Assembly: GCA_945829235.1 (NCBI GenBank)
Contig: CALZUA010000009.1
Span: 1-64,000, forward strand
DNA from: an uncultured Clostridia bacterium
GTDB taxonomy: Bacteria; Bacillota; Clostridia; Oscillospirales; Ruminococcaceae
Direction: 5' to 3'
Length of the DNA: 64,000 nucleotides
Below, piece by piece: positions 30,970-39,952 of this stretch (its first letter is position 1; each line of letters starts with the position of its first letter). Made by a program: the position numbers and the translations under genes. The notes beneath the pieces are model-generated. The model did no database searches and was not told where the DNA came from. It saw nothing but the letters and a program-made list of their open reading frames with translations.

Positions 30970-32103
30970 TTACTCGTCAATATCCCCGCTGTAAATTCCC
31001 GTAACCGACAGCGTGAGAAAGCGGAAATCGCCCATCAAGTCGATTATCTCGCCGCCCGTGCCGCCCATAATGCGGACAGTCGGTCGGAGAACGTTGTTGT
31101 TGTCCTCGACAACAACGCCGTGTCGCCCGTCCGAGAGCGTGACCATTGTTCCCACGGGATACGGGTTGAACGCGCGCAAAAACGCCTTTGTCACGTCCAA
31201 ATCAAAATGCGTGCCGCTCCCGCCGAGAATGTACTCCTCGGTTTCCGCGACAGACCACGGTTTCCGATAAGGGCGGTTTGACGTGAGCGCATCAAACACG
31301 TCGCATATCGACAAAATTCTCGCGATAAGCGGGATTTTTTTGCCGGCAATTCCCGTCGGATAACCCGTCCCGTCAAATTTCTCCTGATGAAAAAGCACGC
31401 CCGAAAGCACGTTCGCGCTGAAATTTTCACCTTTTTTCAGTATGTTGTACCCGATAAGCGGGTGACGTTTTATCTCGTCATACTCAGCGTCCGTGAGCTT
31501 GCCGGGCTTGATGATGATATCGTGGTCGATATTGGACTTGCCGATATCGTGCAGCAGTCCCGCCACGACAACCTCCTTGGTTTCCTCGGCAGACAAACCG
31601 ACTTCCCCGCACACTCCCGCTCCGAGCATCGCCACACGCAGGCAGTGTTTATATGTATAATCATCGTAGTTTTGCAGGGCAATCATCTGGTTTGCGAGAA
31701 AATCCGAGTTTCCCGCGATATCCGAGATGATATTGTCGGCGATATTGTCAACGCGCTCAACGGACGCTTTTGAAAGCTCCTTGATTTCCTCGTTGCAGTC
31801 GAAAATCTCGTTCAAATCAGTGAGCGCGCGGCTGATGTTCTGATTGATAACCGTTTGACGTTGCCGAGTTTCCTGCTGCTTCGGGGGGAGCTTGACTTCA
31901 CGCTTCGGCGCTGTTGCACCCTCAATTCCCCCGCCGACAATGTTGACGGTTTTTATTCCGCACTCGCACAACTCCTCAATCATCGCAAAGGACAAAAACC
32001 GCCCCTTTTCGTAAAGCAGTTTATATTCCGTTGCACTTGTGGAGTAAACATCGTCCGCGAGCTGCATTCCCTCGCGCAACTTTTCAACCGATACAATCAG
32101 CAT
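30970..32103 (-). CDS. HD-GYP domain protein, probable cyclic-di-GMP phosphodiesterase
   Basis: 377 residues. An N-terminal DUF3391-like region (1-60) precedes a full HD-GYP domain: HCLRVAMLG, LLHDIGKSNID, HPLIGYNIL, FHQEKFDGTGYP (the GYP motif), IPLIARILSICDVFDALTSNRPYR. It should cleave c-di-GMP to pGpG or GMP. The C-terminal ~80 residues form a small unassigned domain. Together with pilT it hints at surface motility or attachment control, though the genes are 27 kb apart. Confidence 0.9.
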   Translation of the reverse strand: MLIVSVEKLREGMQLADDVYSTSATEYKLLYEKGRFLSFAMIEELCECGIKTVNIVGGGIEGATAPKREVKLPPKQQETRQRQTVINQNISRALTDLNEIFDCNEEIKELSKASVERVDNIADNIISDIAGNSDFLANQMIALQNYDDYTYKHCLRVAMLGAGVCGEVGLSAEETKEVVVAGLLHDIGKSNIDHDIIIKPGKLTDAEYDEIKRHPLIGYNILKKGENFSANVLSGVLFHQEKFDGTGYPTGIAGKKIPLIARILSICDVFDALTSNRPYRKPWSVAETEEYILGGSGTHFDLDVTKAFLRAFNPYPVGTMVTLSDGRHGVVVEDNNNVLRPTVRIMGGTGGEIIDLMGDFRFLTLSVTGIYSGDIDE

Positions 32104-32143
32104 AAAATTCCCTCAAACGCAGTTTGCAAATCATTTCAGCTCA

Positions 32144-33049
32144 TTACAGCGGTGATTTGTAAACGCCCTTTTCAACATATTCCGACAAGGTTTTTTTCGC
32201 CTCGGCGGCATCGCTCTCATAAGTTATCCCAAACCAACGGCTGTCCGTAGGAATGTCCTTCACCTTGAACCCGCGCGCCGCTATCTCACGGCTAACCGCG
32301 TCCGCGATGGTAAGCTCAGCTTTCAGCTCATCGGGCTGGAGGTTGTTGAGGAACTTTCTGAGCTGGTGCGCCAGAATGTCCATAAACCCAACGTTAAAGC
32401 CCCACATACTCATCGAGGTTGTGTCGTTGTCGCCGAGAATTTTCTCGTAGCCGTCGTATTTTCCTCTGATAACACCGTCCGCGCCGCGTGAAATCTGCTT
32501 CGTTTCCTCAACGGACGTGAGCAATCCCTCGGCATTTTTACGGCAAATTCCACGGTTGACCGGACCATTTTCCGAGAGTGTGTTTTTCAACAAAAAGTCA
32601 ACCGAGCAAGCGTCCGCGGTCGGGTTTCTGAAATACTCCGCAAGCGCCGCAAACGCCTCCGCGCCGTAAAAATCATCGGCATTGATAACCGCAAAATCCC
32701 CGTCAAGCGCGTCCTTACAGCAATAAAGCGCCTGCGCTGTTCCCCACGGCTTGGTTCGCGCGGGGAAATCGTTTGCTCTCACGGGGAGATTTTCGGTTGA
32801 CTGAAAAACGTAATCGGTTTTCACAATGCGTGAAATTCTGTCGCCGATTGTGCTTTTAAACAGCTCCTCGATGTCCTTTCTGATGATGAAAAGGACGCGC
32901 GTGAAACCGTTTTTGACCGCGTCATGCACCGAGTAGTCAATCAGCAGCTCGCCGTTTGGACCGAGCGTTTCGAGCTGTTTTATCCTGCCCGAGCTGCTGT
33001 AGCGCGAGCCCATTCCCGCCGCCAAAACCACCAAAGTTAATTCCGACAT
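32144..33049 (-). CDS. Sugar-phosphate nucleotidyltransferase-like protein
   Basis: 301 residues. It starts with the nucleotidyltransferase loop LVVLAAGMGSRY and a GRIKQLETLGPNGELLIDY segment, then VINADDFYG (metal-binding Asp). This is the Rossmann-like NTP-transferase fold, as in glucose-1-phosphate uridylyl/thymidylyltransferases. The sugar is unknown and no adjacent sugar-nucleotide gene helps. The AGGAGTATATT site supports the start. Confidence 0.82.
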   Translation of the reverse strand: MSELTLVVLAAGMGSRYSSSGRIKQLETLGPNGELLIDYSVHDAVKNGFTRVLFIIRKDIEELFKSTIGDRISRIVKTDYVFQSTENLPVRANDFPARTKPWGTAQALYCCKDALDGDFAVINADDFYGAEAFAALAEYFRNPTADACSVDFLLKNTLSENGPVNRGICRKNAEGLLTSVEETKQISRGADGVIRGKYDGYEKILGDNDTTSMSMWGFNVGFMDILAHQLRKFLNNLQPDELKAELTIADAVSREIAARGFKVKDIPTDSRWFGITYESDAAEAKKTLSEYVEKGVYKSPL

Positions 33050-33085
33050 AATATACTCCTTTGAAAATCCGATTAAAACCGAAAC

Positions 33086-35719
33086 TTATTGCAGACTCTT
33101 GATAGATTCGTTAATTTTCGCCATTTTTTCCTCTGCCTTTGCAAGCTTCGCGCGCTCATTTTCAATCTGCGCCGCGGGTGCTTTTGAGAGGAAGCCCTGA
33201 TTGTTCAGCTTGCCCGAGAGGAAGTCGATATCCTTCTGCGCCGCCTTCTTTTCCTTTTCAAGCCGCGCAAGCTCCTTCTCCTTATCGACAAGCTCGCCCA
33301 TCGGCATAAATATTCTCGCCGAATCCGTGACAACCGTTGCCATTCCGTCTGCGGAGGGAGCGGTGCTTGTTACGGTAAATTCGCCCGCGCCCGCGAGTTT
33401 CTCGAAAAACGCGCGGCTTCCGCTGAACAGGTCGGTGAAGCTCGTTTCGACAATCATCGTAACCTTTTTGGACGGAGGAACGTTCATTTCGTTTCTTCTC
33501 ACGCGAACCGCACGGATTGCCCCGACAATCTTCGAGAAATCCTCTTGTTCCTTTGTAAACGCGAGTTTCTCGTCAAATTCGCACCATTTCGACATCATAA
33601 TGCTCTCGGTTTCGCCGTGCGGAATGGACTGCCAAATCTCCTCGGTTACGAACGGCAGGAACGGGTGAAGCGTCTTCAGAACGCCCGTCATCACGAACAC
33701 AAGTACCTTCTGCGCAGCCAAAGCGGTTTCTCCGCCCGCGGCAATTCTCGGCTTGGTGAGCTCGATATACCAATCGCAGAAAACGTCCCAGATGAAATCA
33801 TACAGATTGCCGATAGCAACGCCGATTTCATAAGCTTCAAGGTTCGCGGTGACGTTCTTAATCATATCGTTGTACAGCGACAAAACCCACTTGTCCTCGA
33901 TAGGCAAATTCTCGGGCAAACCGTCCGCCTCGAAGTCCTCGGGGAGGTTCATCAGGATATAACGAGAAGCGTTCCAGAGCTTGTTGATGAAGTTGCGGGA
34001 GTTGAGGAGCTTGGTTTCCGTCCAGCGCATATCATTGCCGGGAGCGTTGCCCGTAACCAAAGTCAAGCGCAGCGCGTCCGCACCGTACTGGTCGATAATC
34101 TCAAGCGGGTCAACGCCGTTTCCGAGAGATTTGGACATCTTGCGTCCCTGTTCATCGCGCACAAGACCGTGTATAAGAACGTCCCTGAAAGGCTTCTCGC
34201 CCGTGTGCTCGATACCGGAGAAAATCATTCTCGATACCCAGAAACCGATGATATCATATCCCGTTACAAGCGTGTTTGTCGGGTAGAAATACTCCAAATC
34301 CGCGGTCTTTTCGGGCCAGCCGAGCGTAGAGAACGGCCAGAGTGCCGAGGAGAACCAAGTGTCGAGCGTGTCCTCGTCCTGCTTCATCGCCGCGCCGCAC
34401 TTCGGGCACTTTTCAACCTTTTCAAGCGAGATTTCCGTGTGACCGCACTCGGGATTTTGGCAGTAGTACGCGGGAATTCTGTGTCCCCACCAAAGCTGGC
34501 GCGAGATGCACCAATCGCGGATATTCTCCATCCAATAAAGATAGCTGTTCTCGAAGCGCTTCGGGATATAGCGAAGCTCGCCGCTCTTGACAACATCAAT
34601 AGCGGGTTTCGCAAGCTCTTTCATTGCAACAAACCACTGAAGTGACGCACGCGGCTCAACCGTTGTACCGCAGCGCTGACAGGTGCCGACATTGTGCTTG
34701 TGGGGAACAACCTTTACGAGAAGTCCCTGCGCGTCCAAGTCCTCAACCATTGCCTTGCGCGCCTCGTATCTGTCCATTCCCGCGTATTTTCCGCCAACGT
34801 CCGCGCGGATTGTCGCGTCGTCGTTCATCATGTGGATAACCGCGAGATTGTGGCGCTTTCCAACCTCAAAGTCGTTCGGGTCGTGAGCGGGCGTGATTTT
34901 AACGCAGCCCGTTCCGAATTCCATATCAACATAATCATCGGCAACAACGGGAATTTCCCTGTCGGTGAGCGGCAGCTTCAGCATTTTCCCGACAAGGTTC
35001 GCGTAACGATCGTCCTTGGGATTTACGGCAACCGCGGTATCTCCGAGGAGCGTTTCGGGACGGGTTGTCGCGATTTCAACGTAACCCGAACCGTCCGCAA
35101 TCGGGTAGTTTATGTGCCAGAAAAATCCGTCTTGTTCCTCGTACTCGCACTCGATATCGGAAATGGACGTTTTGCAGTTCGGGCACCAGTTGATAATTCT
35201 CTCGCCGTGGTAGATTAAGCCCTTGTTGTACAGGTCCATAAAGACTTTCTCGACAGCCTTTGAGCAACCCTCGTCCAGCGTAAAGCGCTCTCTCGACCAG
35301 TCGCAGGACGAGCCGAGTTTTCTCTGCTGGAGGTCAATTCTGCCGCCGTATTCGCGTTTCCAATCCCAAGCTCTCTTGAGGAAGCCGTCACGCCCGATTT
35401 GCTCCTTGGTGACGCCCTCTTTTTTCATCGCGGCAACAATTTTCGCCTCGGTTGCAATAGACGCGTGGTCGGTGCCGGGAAGCCACAGCGCCGCGTAGCC
35501 CTGCATTCTTCTCCAGCGGATAAGGATATCCTGAAGCGTGCTGTCGAAAGCGTGTCCAAGGTGAAGCTGTCCCGTGATATTTGGCGGCGGCATAACTATA
35601 GTGTAAGGCTTTTTCTTGGGGTCAATTTCCGCGCGGAAATAGCCGCTTTCTTCCCAATTCTTGTAAATTCTCTCCTCAAATTCCTTGGGGTTGTACGTTT
35701 TACTTAATTCTTTTCTCAT
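33086..35719 (-). CDS. valS: Valyl-tRNA synthetase
   Basis: 877 residues, class I synthetase. HIGH-type motif PPPNITGQLHLGHAFD near residues 44-59, editing domain in the middle, KMSKS motif GRKMSKSLGN, and a C-terminal coiled-coil arm (LVDKEKELARLEKEKKAAQKD) typical of ValRS. No T-box leader (AGGGUGGNACCGCG) is seen upstream, so control by uncharged tRNA is not evident. Its promoter appears to lie inside the MITE-like element. Confidence 0.98.
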   Translation of the reverse strand: MRKELSKTYNPKEFEERIYKNWEESGYFRAEIDPKKKPYTIVMPPPNITGQLHLGHAFDSTLQDILIRWRRMQGYAALWLPGTDHASIATEAKIVAAMKKEGVTKEQIGRDGFLKRAWDWKREYGGRIDLQQRKLGSSCDWSRERFTLDEGCSKAVEKVFMDLYNKGLIYHGERIINWCPNCKTSISDIECEYEEQDGFFWHINYPIADGSGYVEIATTRPETLLGDTAVAVNPKDDRYANLVGKMLKLPLTDREIPVVADDYVDMEFGTGCVKITPAHDPNDFEVGKRHNLAVIHMMNDDATIRADVGGKYAGMDRYEARKAMVEDLDAQGLLVKVVPHKHNVGTCQRCGTTVEPRASLQWFVAMKELAKPAIDVVKSGELRYIPKRFENSYLYWMENIRDWCISRQLWWGHRIPAYYCQNPECGHTEISLEKVEKCPKCGAAMKQDEDTLDTWFSSALWPFSTLGWPEKTADLEYFYPTNTLVTGYDIIGFWVSRMIFSGIEHTGEKPFRDVLIHGLVRDEQGRKMSKSLGNGVDPLEIIDQYGADALRLTLVTGNAPGNDMRWTETKLLNSRNFINKLWNASRYILMNLPEDFEADGLPENLPIEDKWVLSLYNDMIKNVTANLEAYEIGVAIGNLYDFIWDVFCDWYIELTKPRIAAGGETALAAQKVLVFVMTGVLKTLHPFLPFVTEEIWQSIPHGETESIMMSKWCEFDEKLAFTKEQEDFSKIVGAIRAVRVRRNEMNVPPSKKVTMIVETSFTDLFSGSRAFFEKLAGAGEFTVTSTAPSADGMATVVTDSARIFMPMGELVDKEKELARLEKEKKAAQKDIDFLSGKLNNQGFLSKAPAAQIENERAKLAKAEEKMAKINESIKSLQ

Positions 35720-35751
35720 TTCCGTGGTTGTCCTCCGTGTATTTTTGGTTT

Positions 35752-36022
35752 TCTCTCTAAAAACCTTGTTCGAGTGAAAATGTGTATAAAAACGATGTCG
35801 CCTGCTTTTGTCAACGAGCGAAATTTTTGTGGTGTCGTCACCTTGGGGTTTCGCTCCGCAACACCGTGTTGCACCTCATCGCAAGGCATCAAGCCTTACT
35901 TCGTGGGTTTCCTGACATTAAGCGGCACGATGACGCAAAGTGAAGCCCGAAACGCAACCGTAACAAAAGTATTCACCGGCGCTCTACCCATTTTCACTTT
36001 TCAAACCGGTTTTTAGATTCTC
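35752..36022. mobile_element. MITE-like element with ~30-nt terminal inverted repeats
   Basis: The left end (35752-35781) reads TCTCTCTAAAAACC-TTGTTCG-AGTGAAAATG. The reverse complement of the right end (35992-36022) reads AGAATCTAAAAACC-GGTTTGAA-AGTGAAAATG, identical at TCTAAAAACC and AGTGAAAATG. The ~270-nt element carries no convincing gene; an open frame at 35774-36016 runs end to end through it and is probably not translated. Internal hairpins include GCAACACCGTGTTGC and AAGGCATCAAGCCTT. The right end forms the last codons and stop of rqcH. Confidence 0.5.
35785..35814 (-). promoter_or_regulatory. Probable valS promoter
   Basis: Minus strand: perfect TTGACA (35809-35814), 18-nt spacer, TTTATA (35785-35790), within the MITE-like element. 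Confidence 0.5.
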
Positions 36023-37744
36023 CCTTAATTTATTCATTTCCTCTTCATTCGGCGTGACGTAAAGCGTTTTGTTGTCGGTGAAAATCACCATTCCGGGACG
36101 CGCGCCCGCGGGCTTTTTCACGAACTTCACCGCCGTAAAATCAACCGGCACACCCGAGCCGTTTTTTGCTTTCGAGTGAAACGCCGCAAGCCGCGCCGCC
36201 TCAACAATAGTCCGCTCGGGCGGCTTTTTGCCGTCTGTTTTTATGATGACGTGCGAACCCGCGATATCCTTGACGTGAAGCCAGATATCGGTTGCCTTGG
36301 ACGATTTGAGGGTAAGCTCGTCGTTTTGTTTGTTGTTTTTGCCGACAAGAATTACAAATCCGTCGCTCGACAAGAATTTCAGCGGCTCGGATTTTTTCGG
36401 CTTGCTCACCGTCTTTTCACCCCGTATCAGCCCCTGCTCGGCAAGCTCTCTGCGGATTTCGGAAAGCTCGCTGTCGCTCTCGGCGCGCGTCACGCTGTCA
36501 AGCAGGCTCTCGAGATAGGAAAGCTCGTTTTTTCCGTCAACAATCAGGTTCGTGAGCATTTTCTCGGCAGTGCAGAGCTTGCGATATTCCGAGTAATATT
36601 TCTGCGCGTTTTGTGCGGGAGTAAGCCGCGCGTCAAGCGAAATTTTCCGCTCCTCACCCGAGTAAAAATCCTCGAGAACCGCGCTCGTCATACCCTTTTC
36701 CAGCCGATAAATATTCGCGTTTATCAGGTCGCCGATAACACGCAGATTTTCCCTGTCCGCGCAGTCGGCGAGCTCCTTTTTCTGAAGCTCCAGCTTTCGC
36801 GAAGTCCTCTCGGCACGGCTTTTTATCAGCTTCAGCATATCCCGCGCGCGCTGACTGACTCGGTCGGATTTCCTCTCGTAAAAATCATCGAGAAGCGCGT
36901 TCGCCGTGTCAAAACTGCGCGTTTTGAAGCTCTCGCCGTACTGATTTATATTAACAAACGAAAAATCCTTTTTCGCGCCGCTTTCGTCGATTACCTCGGT
37001 GAACTCGGCTTTCGTTTTCGCCTTTTTAAAAAACTCGCAGAAGCGCCGTTTTTGTTCATCGGACAAATCCGCGCAAACCGCGTCCGCGTCGCCCGCCGAA
37101 TAAAACGCGCACTCTCTCGCGAAAATCGGCGAAATTCCCTCCAAAACCGCAGGAAGCGCCTTTGCGAGCCGCTCGGTTTTCCCCTCGACAAGCGCGAGGA
37201 TTTCGCGCGGCGATTTGTCGAAGAAATTCACTCGTTCAAGTCGCGGCGGCGTTTCGTAGACGATGTTCGGCAAAATTCTCCGAACCCCCGAAACCTCGTC
37301 GGTTACGCGCTTTATGCTGTCGATAACCCGCCCGTCCCGCACGAGAATTATATTGCTGAAGCGTCCCATAATCTCGGCAATCAGCGTGTTGGTCACGATA
37401 TCGCCGATTTCGTTCACGCACTCAAAATCAAAATACAAAATTCTTTCCAGACCGTCCTGTCGGATAGCCGTCAGCCTGCCGTTACCGAGGTGTTTCCTCA
37501 AAAGCATACAGAACATCGGCGGAGTTTGCGGGTTCTCAAACGGCGTTTCCGTGAGGTTCACGCGCGCCGTTCCCCCGTTTGCCGAGAACACGAGCTTTTT
37601 CGCGCCCCTGTCCGCGCTGTTCGGCTTTCTGAACGAGATGACGACTTCCTCGCGCGACGGCTGGAAAATCTTCTCAACCCGCGAGCCGACAAGCTCCGAG
37701 AGCTCCTCGCGGACATATTTCAGCATTGCGCCGTCAAGTGACAA
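35984..37744 (-). CDS. rqcH: RqcH/NFACT ribosome quality-control protein
   Basis: 586 residues; TTG start at 37744 behind AAGGAG. NFACT-N domain at the N-terminus (MSLDGAMLKYVREEL), long coiled-coil centre (about 290-430), NFACT-R domain near DIWLHVKDIAGSHVIIKT (about 490-510). RqcH binds stalled 50S-peptidyl-tRNA complexes and recruits tRNA-Ala to add C-terminal Ala tails. The end, NLKTGLKSENG, is encoded by the terminal inverted repeat of the adjacent MITE-like element, so the original C-terminus may have been replaced. Confidence 0.95.
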   Translation of the reverse strand: MSLDGAMLKYVREELSELVGSRVEKIFQPSREEVVISFRKPNSADRGAKKLVFSANGGTARVNLTETPFENPQTPPMFCMLLRKHLGNGRLTAIRQDGLERILYFDFECVNEIGDIVTNTLIAEIMGRFSNIILVRDGRVIDSIKRVTDEVSGVRRILPNIVYETPPRLERVNFFDKSPREILALVEGKTERLAKALPAVLEGISPIFARECAFYSAGDADAVCADLSDEQKRRFCEFFKKAKTKAEFTEVIDESGAKKDFSFVNINQYGESFKTRSFDTANALLDDFYERKSDRVSQRARDMLKLIKSRAERTSRKLELQKKELADCADRENLRVIGDLINANIYRLEKGMTSAVLEDFYSGEERKISLDARLTPAQNAQKYYSEYRKLCTAEKMLTNLIVDGKNELSYLESLLDSVTRAESDSELSEIRRELAEQGLIRGEKTVSKPKKSEPLKFLSSDGFVILVGKNNKQNDELTLKSSKATDIWLHVKDIAGSHVIIKTDGKKPPERTIVEAARLAAFHSKAKNGSGVPVDFTAVKFVKKPAGARPGMVIFTDNKTLYVTPNEEEMNKLRENLKTGLKSENG

Positions 37745-37774
37745 GATAATTCTCCTTAATTTACCAAATCCAAA

Positions 37775-38554
37775 TTATTCGCAGCAGTACCCGCAAGGCT
37801 CTTCCTCAACCTCTGCGGCAAAAATCGGAATCTGCGGGAACTTTTTCGTGACAACCGCGGCAATCCGGTGAGGAGCGGACTTTTCCGTGCCGAAATGTCC
37901 CGCGTCAACGAGAGCAATCCCGCAGTTTTCCGCCTCAACCCAGAAATTGTGCTTTATATCGCCCGAAACAATCGCGCCGCAGCCTTTCTCGCGGGCAAGC
38001 TCCATAACGTGCCCGTCCACTCCCGCGCCGCAGCAAACCGCAATTCTGTTTATCGCGCGGTCGGTTTTCTGATATTTCACGCAGTCAAGAAAAAGCGACT
38101 TCCGACAGTGCTCCGCGAGGGCTTTTGCCGTGAACTCAAACGGCGTGTCGCAAACCGCGCCGAAGCCTTTTCCGTCCTTTTGCGTGACCTCAAGCACCTC
38201 GCTTTTCTCAAAGCCGAGAAGCTCGATAAGCGCGTCATTCACGCCGCCGTCCGCGATGTCAAAATTCGTGTGAACGGCAATCGCGGCTATGTTCTTTTCA
38301 ATCAAATCTCGCAAGGGACTCCATTTCGGGATATTTTTCAGCCCGCCAAAAATCACCGGGTGATGCGAAATAATCAAATTCGCGCCCTTTTCCGCCGCCT
38401 CCTTAACAACCTTATGCGTGATGTCAAGGCAACAGCAAATTCCCGTGACCTCGTCGTCGCTGTCGCCGACAAGAAGCCCCGGATTATCGTAGCTCTCCGC
38501 CGTGCAAAACGGCGCGATATTGTCAAGAAATTTCAAAATTTCCGATATTTTCAT
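37775..38554 (-). CDS. Nif3-like dinuclear metal-centre protein
   Basis: 259 residues from the ATG at 38554. Metal-ligand motifs of the Nif3/DUF34 family are present: ESYDNPGLLVGD, LIISHHPVIF, AAIAVHTNFD and ALVDAGHFGTEK. It often travels with trmK, as here. The biochemical role is unproven; a GTP cyclohydrolase I type 2 label is used in databases without firm support. Its ATG overlaps the stop of the duplicated trmK fragment as ATGA, the coupling it probably once had with trmK itself. Confidence 0.9.
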   Translation of the reverse strand: MKISEILKFLDNIAPFCTAESYDNPGLLVGDSDDEVTGICCCLDITHKVVKEAAEKGANLIISHHPVIFGGLKNIPKWSPLRDLIEKNIAAIAVHTNFDIADGGVNDALIELLGFEKSEVLEVTQKDGKGFGAVCDTPFEFTAKALAEHCRKSLFLDCVKYQKTDRAINRIAVCCGAGVDGHVMELAREKGCGAIVSGDIKHNFWVEAENCGIALVDAGHFGTEKSAPHRIAAVVTKKFPQIPIFAAEVEEEPCGYCCE

Positions 38555-38719
38555 CTTCCGCAGTCCACCGCAATCCTCAACACAGCCTCCGCCGTTTTCC
38601 GAAGCCGCTCGGCTTCCTCGGCAAGACCGCTTGATTTTTTCATATTTTTCGCGTTTTTCAGCAACTTTTTGGCAATGTTTTCCAGATAAATCCGGTCGCG
38701 GTTTTTCCCGCAAAGCGCC
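38551..38719. repeat. Copy A of a perfect 169-bp tandem repeat
   Basis: Positions 38551-38719 are identical, base for base on reading, to 38756-38924, a period of 205 bp. The 36-nt spacer (38720-38755) aligns weakly with the trmK sequence that follows copy B, so the original unit may have been the full 205 bp. Confidence 0.95.
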
Positions 38720-38754
38720 AAGATTTCGTTCGATAACCGCGAATTTACCGACAT
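38551..38754 (-). CDS. Mini-TrmK: 67-aa open frame made from the duplicated trmK 3' end
   Basis: The ATG at 38754 begins one base after the trmK stop (TGAGATG), with GGAAGATGAG as a possible ribosome binding site. The first ~12 residues (MSVNSRLSNEIL) differ from TrmK. The remaining ~55, from ALCGKNRDRIYLENIAKK onward, are identical to the TrmK C-terminal helical domain. The stop overlaps the Nif3-like ATG, so translation could pass from trmK through this frame to nif3. It may be a passive relic or a free-standing TrmK helper domain; I cannot tell which. Confidence 0.55.
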   Translation of the reverse strand: MSVNSRLSNEILALCGKNRDRIYLENIAKKLLKNAKNMKKSSGLAEEAERLRKTAEAVLRIAVDCGR

Positions 38755-38755
38755 C

Positions 38756-38924
38756 TCATCTTCCGCAGTCCACCGCAATCCTCAACACAGCCTCCGCCGT
38801 TTTCCGAAGCCGCTCGGCTTCCTCGGCAAGACCGCTTGATTTTTTCATATTTTTCGCGTTTTTCAGCAACTTTTTGGCAATGTTTTCCAGATAAATCCGG
38901 TCGCGGTTTTTCCCGCAAAGCGCC
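38756..38924. repeat. Copy B of the perfect 169-bp tandem repeat (within trmK)
   Basis: This is the 3' end of intact trmK, identical to copy A. Identity ends sharply after CAAAGCGCC on one side and before TCATCTTCC on the other. Confidence 0.95.
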
Positions 38925-39415
38925 TCGATTTCGTCAATATCGCGAGAAATTCCCGTAAACCGCCACAGCATCACAGAATAAATCTTTCCGCTGTCCTCGG
39001 CAGTTTTCTCCTCGAGAAGCTCAAAACCCGCTTTGCAAAGCAGTTTTCGCATAACGTCCGCCTTTGTCATCGGCTGGAGAATAAAACGCGTGTTTTCGCT
39101 CGTGAAACGGCACCGCTGGGCGATATCCGCGATAAGCTCGCCGCCCATTCCGCAGATTATCACATCGTCCGCGTAATCGATTTCGTCAAGACCGTCCGAC
39201 TTCACCGTTTTAACGCTCGTTACGCCAAGCTCCGCGAGCGTTCTTTTTGCCGCTTCAAGCGGTCCGTCCTTTACATCGGACGCGATAACGCGGCAGTTTT
39301 TCTCAAGTGCCAGAGCGGCGGCAAGCCTTGCGTGGTCGCACCCGACATCAACGGATACAACTCCGCTTCTGCAAAACCCAAACGCCGCTCCAAGCCTGTT
39401 ATCGAGATTAACCAA
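38756..39415 (-). CDS. trmK: tRNA (adenine-22-N1)-methyltransferase TrmK
   Basis: 219 residues. SAM-binding Rossmann fold with VVSVDVGCDHARLAAAL (motif I, about 19-35), VIASDVKDGPLEAA, and the TrmK catalytic signature VIICGMGGELI. A C-terminal helical domain follows. It methylates A22 in bacterial tRNAs. The TTG start at 39415 lies just after the DUF1858 stop, with only a weak GCAGG site. Its last 169 bp are duplicated downstream. Confidence 0.92.
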   Translation of the reverse strand: MVNLDNRLGAAFGFCRSGVVSVDVGCDHARLAAALALEKNCRVIASDVKDGPLEAAKRTLAELGVTSVKTVKSDGLDEIDYADDVIICGMGGELIADIAQRCRFTSENTRFILQPMTKADVMRKLLCKAGFELLEEKTAEDSGKIYSVMLWRFTGISRDIDEIEALCGKNRDRIYLENIAKKLLKNAKNMKKSSGLAEEAERLRKTAEAVLRIAVDCGR

Positions 39416-39417
39416 AA

Positions 39418-39621
39418 TCAGCCTGCGTTAATTGCCGCGTTGAGCTTTTCAACAATCTCGTCCGCGTCAACTCCGTGTACCATGCAAGCTTGTCCGATGG
39501 ACTCGCCGCGCGCCGACGGGCACCCAAGGCAGTGCATTCCCATTCCCATAAGAATAGGAGCCGCGGCCTCCGCGTTCATTTCAAGAATATCTCCGATAAG
39601 TGTATCAACAGTGATTGTCAT
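39418..39621 (-). CDS. DUF1858 small redox-disulfide protein
   Basis: 67 residues from the ATG at 39621, behind AAAGGAAG. It contains TVDTLIGDILEMN and the conserved CLGCPSARGES (CxxC), the hallmark of the DUF1858 family associated with hybrid-cluster-type redox proteins. The function is not established; a thiol redox or metal-handling role is inferred. It is first in an operon with trmK and nif3. Confidence 0.88.
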   Translation of the reverse strand: MTITVDTLIGDILEMNAEAAAPILMGMGMHCLGCPSARGESIGQACMVHGVDADEIVEKLNAAINAG

Positions 39622-39674
39622 AATAAATAACTTCCTTTCTATGCCTTTGTGTGCAAAATTACATACACACATAT

Positions 39675-39703
39675 ATTATACCACAAAATTTGCGTTTTGT
39701 CTA
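39675..39703 (-). promoter_or_regulatory. Promoter of the DUF1858-trmK-nif3 operon
   Basis: Minus strand: TAGACA (39698-39703), 17-nt spacer, perfect TATAAT (39675-39680). Confidence 0.65.
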
Positions 39704-39882
39704 CTACAATTTTCAACACTTTTGAGAAAAATTCACAAAAATCGGCGCTTAATTTAGTAAAAAATCACCGTGAAACGAGAAGAAATTTCGCATTTGTTGA
39801 AAATTTTTCCGAAGTATTATTTTTGCACCAAATTCTTGCACGAATTTGGTGATTGTTCACAAATTTTTGCAAAAATTTTAGC

Positions 39883-39911
39883 TTGACAACAATTCCTTGC
39901 GGCGGTATAAT
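39883..39911 (+). promoter_or_regulatory. Promoter of lipoprotein 1
   Basis: Perfect TTGACA-17-TATAAT (39883-39888, 39906-39911). The 40 nt upstream contain ATTTGGTGATTGTTCACAAA, a version of which recurs before the second lipoprotein. Confidence 0.85.
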
Positions 39912-39952
39912 ATGAATAGAATGATTGTAAAACAAAATTACGAGGTGAATTT

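Noticed and set aside
35720..35980. T-box riboswitch before valS (and before leuS)
   Set aside because: No AGGGUGGNACCGCG-type antiterminator sequence upstream of valS; the leuS leader is only about 40 nt.
35774..36016. 80-codon open frame between valS and rqcH
   Set aside because: It runs through both inverted ends of the MITE-like element and has no ribosome binding site; treated as part of the repeat, not a gene.
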